Shown here piece by piece: positions 62,854 to 64,000 of a stretch of 64,000 bases of DNA; position 1 is the stretch's first letter, and each line of letters opens with the position of its first letter. Location of the stretch: positions 79,723 to 143,722 of the forward strand of contig JAGVSM010002781.1 in assembly GCA_022494885.1 (NCBI GenBank), given 5' to 3'. A program made the translations under genes and the position numbers. The DNA comes from Micrasema longulum. Taxonomy: Eukaryota; Arthropoda; Insecta; Trichoptera; Brachycentridae. The notes under the pieces are model-generated. The model worked only from the letters and a program-made list of their open reading frames with translations. It was not told the origin of the DNA and did not search any database.

Positions 62854-63005
62854 TTAATAAACCAACAATATGTTCATATACCACTGATTTTCTCCAACTG
62901 AACGGTTTGGGTAGGTAGAAAGAAATTGTCTAAAGGCAAAATGCCCGACCTTATGCAATTGTATGTAAACTGTATAAGTATATAAAGTGTTTTTTTTATT
63001 AAAAA
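62854..63005 (+). mobile_element. LINE-A, 3' piece of the second interrupted copy
   Basis: 'caacaatatgttcatatacc', 'actgattttctccaactgaa', 'cggtttgggtaggtagaaag', 'aattgtctaaaggcaaaatg', 'cccgaccttatgcaattgta' continue where 62424 stopped. Confidence 0.8.
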
Positions 63006-63049
63006 AAATATATTTAAAACTTTTCATTGATAAACTTTTACGGGTTACG

Positions 63050-63490
63050 TACATTTAACAAAATATTTTTACTTTTAAAATTCATATTCTACTGTTAATA
63101 ATAACATTTTTAACATCTCTTGTAAAGGTTGTGCGAGACTTTAGTTAAGTTTTGTCTCGTAGTTTATTGTATAATTTCAGTCAACGGTTTATTAGTCTCA
63201 TTTGTCCTTTTCTCGTTTTAGAAGGTTTTATATGATATTTTTCTGATATTCTCGTATTGTGTACATGTTTACTACAGTTTTTTTCATGTTTTCATTCTTC
63301 GTTTACAATTGCATCAGTGGCTAATTTATGAATAAATTTTAGGGATTCTAGTTTAAAAAGTTCAGTTACATTTAGTTGTTTGGTTTGTTTAAAAAATTTT
63401 GCAGTTGCTGTTAGATAGGAAAGGTCATATACTAACTTTAATATTTTATCTTGCTGTCTTTGTAGTCTATATGGGTCATTTTTATTTCCC
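63050..63490 (-). pseudogene. LINE-D, RT C-terminal end, better copy
   Basis: Minus strand from 63484: 'NDPYRLQRQQDKILKLVYDL', 'SYLTATAKFFKQTKQLNVTE', 'LFKLESLKFIHKLATDAIVN' then a stop, 'HVHNTRISEKYHIKPSKTRK', a stop, 'LKLYNKLRDKT', a stop, 'TTFTRDVKNVIINSRI'. All in one frame with point stops, so it decayed by substitution. This is the post-catalytic region of a non-LTR RT; 22955-23430 is a second copy. Confidence 0.8.
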
Positions 63491-63494
63491 GTTC

Positions 63495-63590
63495 CCCATA
63501 TATATATATATATAGTTGGATAATTTATATAGAGCCATTTTTGTGAAAATCACCTCAAGGGCGCTGTACAATTAATAAATATCCCAGTAC
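63495..63590 (-). mobile_element. LINE-H 3' end with (TA)n tail
   Basis: Minus: 'acagcgcccttgaggtgatt', 'ttcacaaaaatggctctata', 'taaattatccaactatatat' ending in an (AT) run at 63499-63513. The same end as 42690-42770. Confidence 0.7.
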
Positions 63591-63970
63591 GTCTTGCAGC
63601 TACAGAGCGCATGGACGGTTGGGATTCTAGTTCCTCGTTTTCAACTAAGATCAATCAAAAATTATAACAGATAGGAGCTAGATTAGAGGACGTCTTGCAG
63701 CTACAGAGCGCATAGACAGTTAGAAATTTAGCCCTCATTTACGCATTTTAAAAATTGACAATTAAATTTAGTGTATTAATGATATTTAAAAAAATATGAA
63801 TAACAAAAAGAACTAAGATTACAACACGTCTTGCAGCTACTAAGCGCATAGACGATTGGAATTCTAGACCCCATTTACACAATTTAGGTATTTTAAAGCT
63901 GATATATGAAAGCTAGATAACCAATCGTCGTGCAGCTACAAAGCGCATGGACGAGTGGAGTTCTAGCAAA
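63591..63970 (+). repeat. Array of a hairpin-forming motif, four units to the window edge
   Basis: 'cgtcttgcagctacagagcg' 'catggacg' and close variants start at 63590, 63691, 63827 and 63926, each followed by 'gtt(g)gaattctag'-like sequence. Within each unit CGTC pairs with GACG and TGC with GCA around an AGCTAC(A/T)(G/A)A loop. The spacers are dissimilar and differ in length (unit starts 101, 136 and 99 bp apart). It directly follows the LINE-H 3' end. Unknown identity; it probably continues outside the window. Confidence 0.8.
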
Positions 63971-64000
63971 GTTAGAATGATATCAATAAATTTTCAAAAA

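Noticed and set aside
63591..63970. CRISPR array
   Set aside because: Units and spacings are irregular, repeats are imperfect, and the genome is eukaryotic.

Overview
The window looks like intergenic or intronic DNA from an A+T-rich arthropod genome, most likely an insect. By eye A+T is about 70% or more. The reasons are the mixture of 5'-truncated non-LTR retrotransposons (jockey/CR1-like and RTE-like), tRNA-derived SINEs, mariner and other DDE transposase relics, hAT-like non-autonomous elements and short inverted-repeat elements, with no bacterial gene organisation. I cannot name the species. I found no host protein-coding gene, true tRNA, rRNA or CRISPR array that I can support. Almost every recognisable reading frame is a decayed piece of a mobile element.

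Repeat families (my labels). SINE-1: tRNA-headed, about 12 pieces, ending in a GAT-type tail. SINE-2 and SINE-3: two other tRNA-headed families. LINE-A: reverse-transcriptase (RT) C-terminus plus a 3' UTR with a small palindromic hairpin. LINE-B: a second RT family, always antisense here and twice nested in LINE-A. LINE-C, D, E, G, H and I: further RT remnants or 3' ends. FB-1: a foldback family with ~85-150 bp arms, about a dozen pieces. FB-2: a single 1.16 kb near-palindromic element. hAT-like pair: two copies with CAGTGGC ends. R3, R5, R6: dispersed repeats without a recognised identity.

Layout. 1-5 kb: SINE-1, LINE-A-like, SINE-3, FB-1. 5-10.3 kb: a MITE, LINE-C, a ribozyme-like repeat, then LINE-A interrupted by LINE-B. 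10-16.5 kb: mostly unassigned A+T-rich DNA with FB-1 pieces, a small palindromic MITE and two weak exon-like segments. 16.5-22 kb: an RTE-type 3' end, a mariner relic, a cluster of hammerhead-like motifs and a MITE. 22-34 kb: LINE-D, LINE-C, LINE-G, LINE-E, a DDE transposase scrap and repeat R6. 35-41.7 kb: SINE-1 pieces, then two inverted copies of GC-richer repeat R3, each broken by a different inverted-repeat element, so each copy serves as the empty-site control for the other. 41.7-50 kb: LINE-H, LINE-G, LINE-A and LINE-B relics, SINEs and a second R6 copy. 50-53 kb: the inverted hAT-like pair. 53-57 kb: the least repeat-dense stretch. 57-64 kb: LINE-A 3' ends, SINEs, FB-1, LINE-D, and at the edge an array of a hairpin-forming ~30 nt motif.

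The most interesting signals are (i) repeated RNA motifs resembling hammerhead ribozymes of the kind known from Penelope-like elements, several inside inverted repeats, (ii) the R3 pair with its reciprocal insertions, (iii) the hAT-like pair whose shared short frame is largely preserved, and (iv) the structured motif array at the right edge. All identifications are from reading the sequence; no database search was possible.
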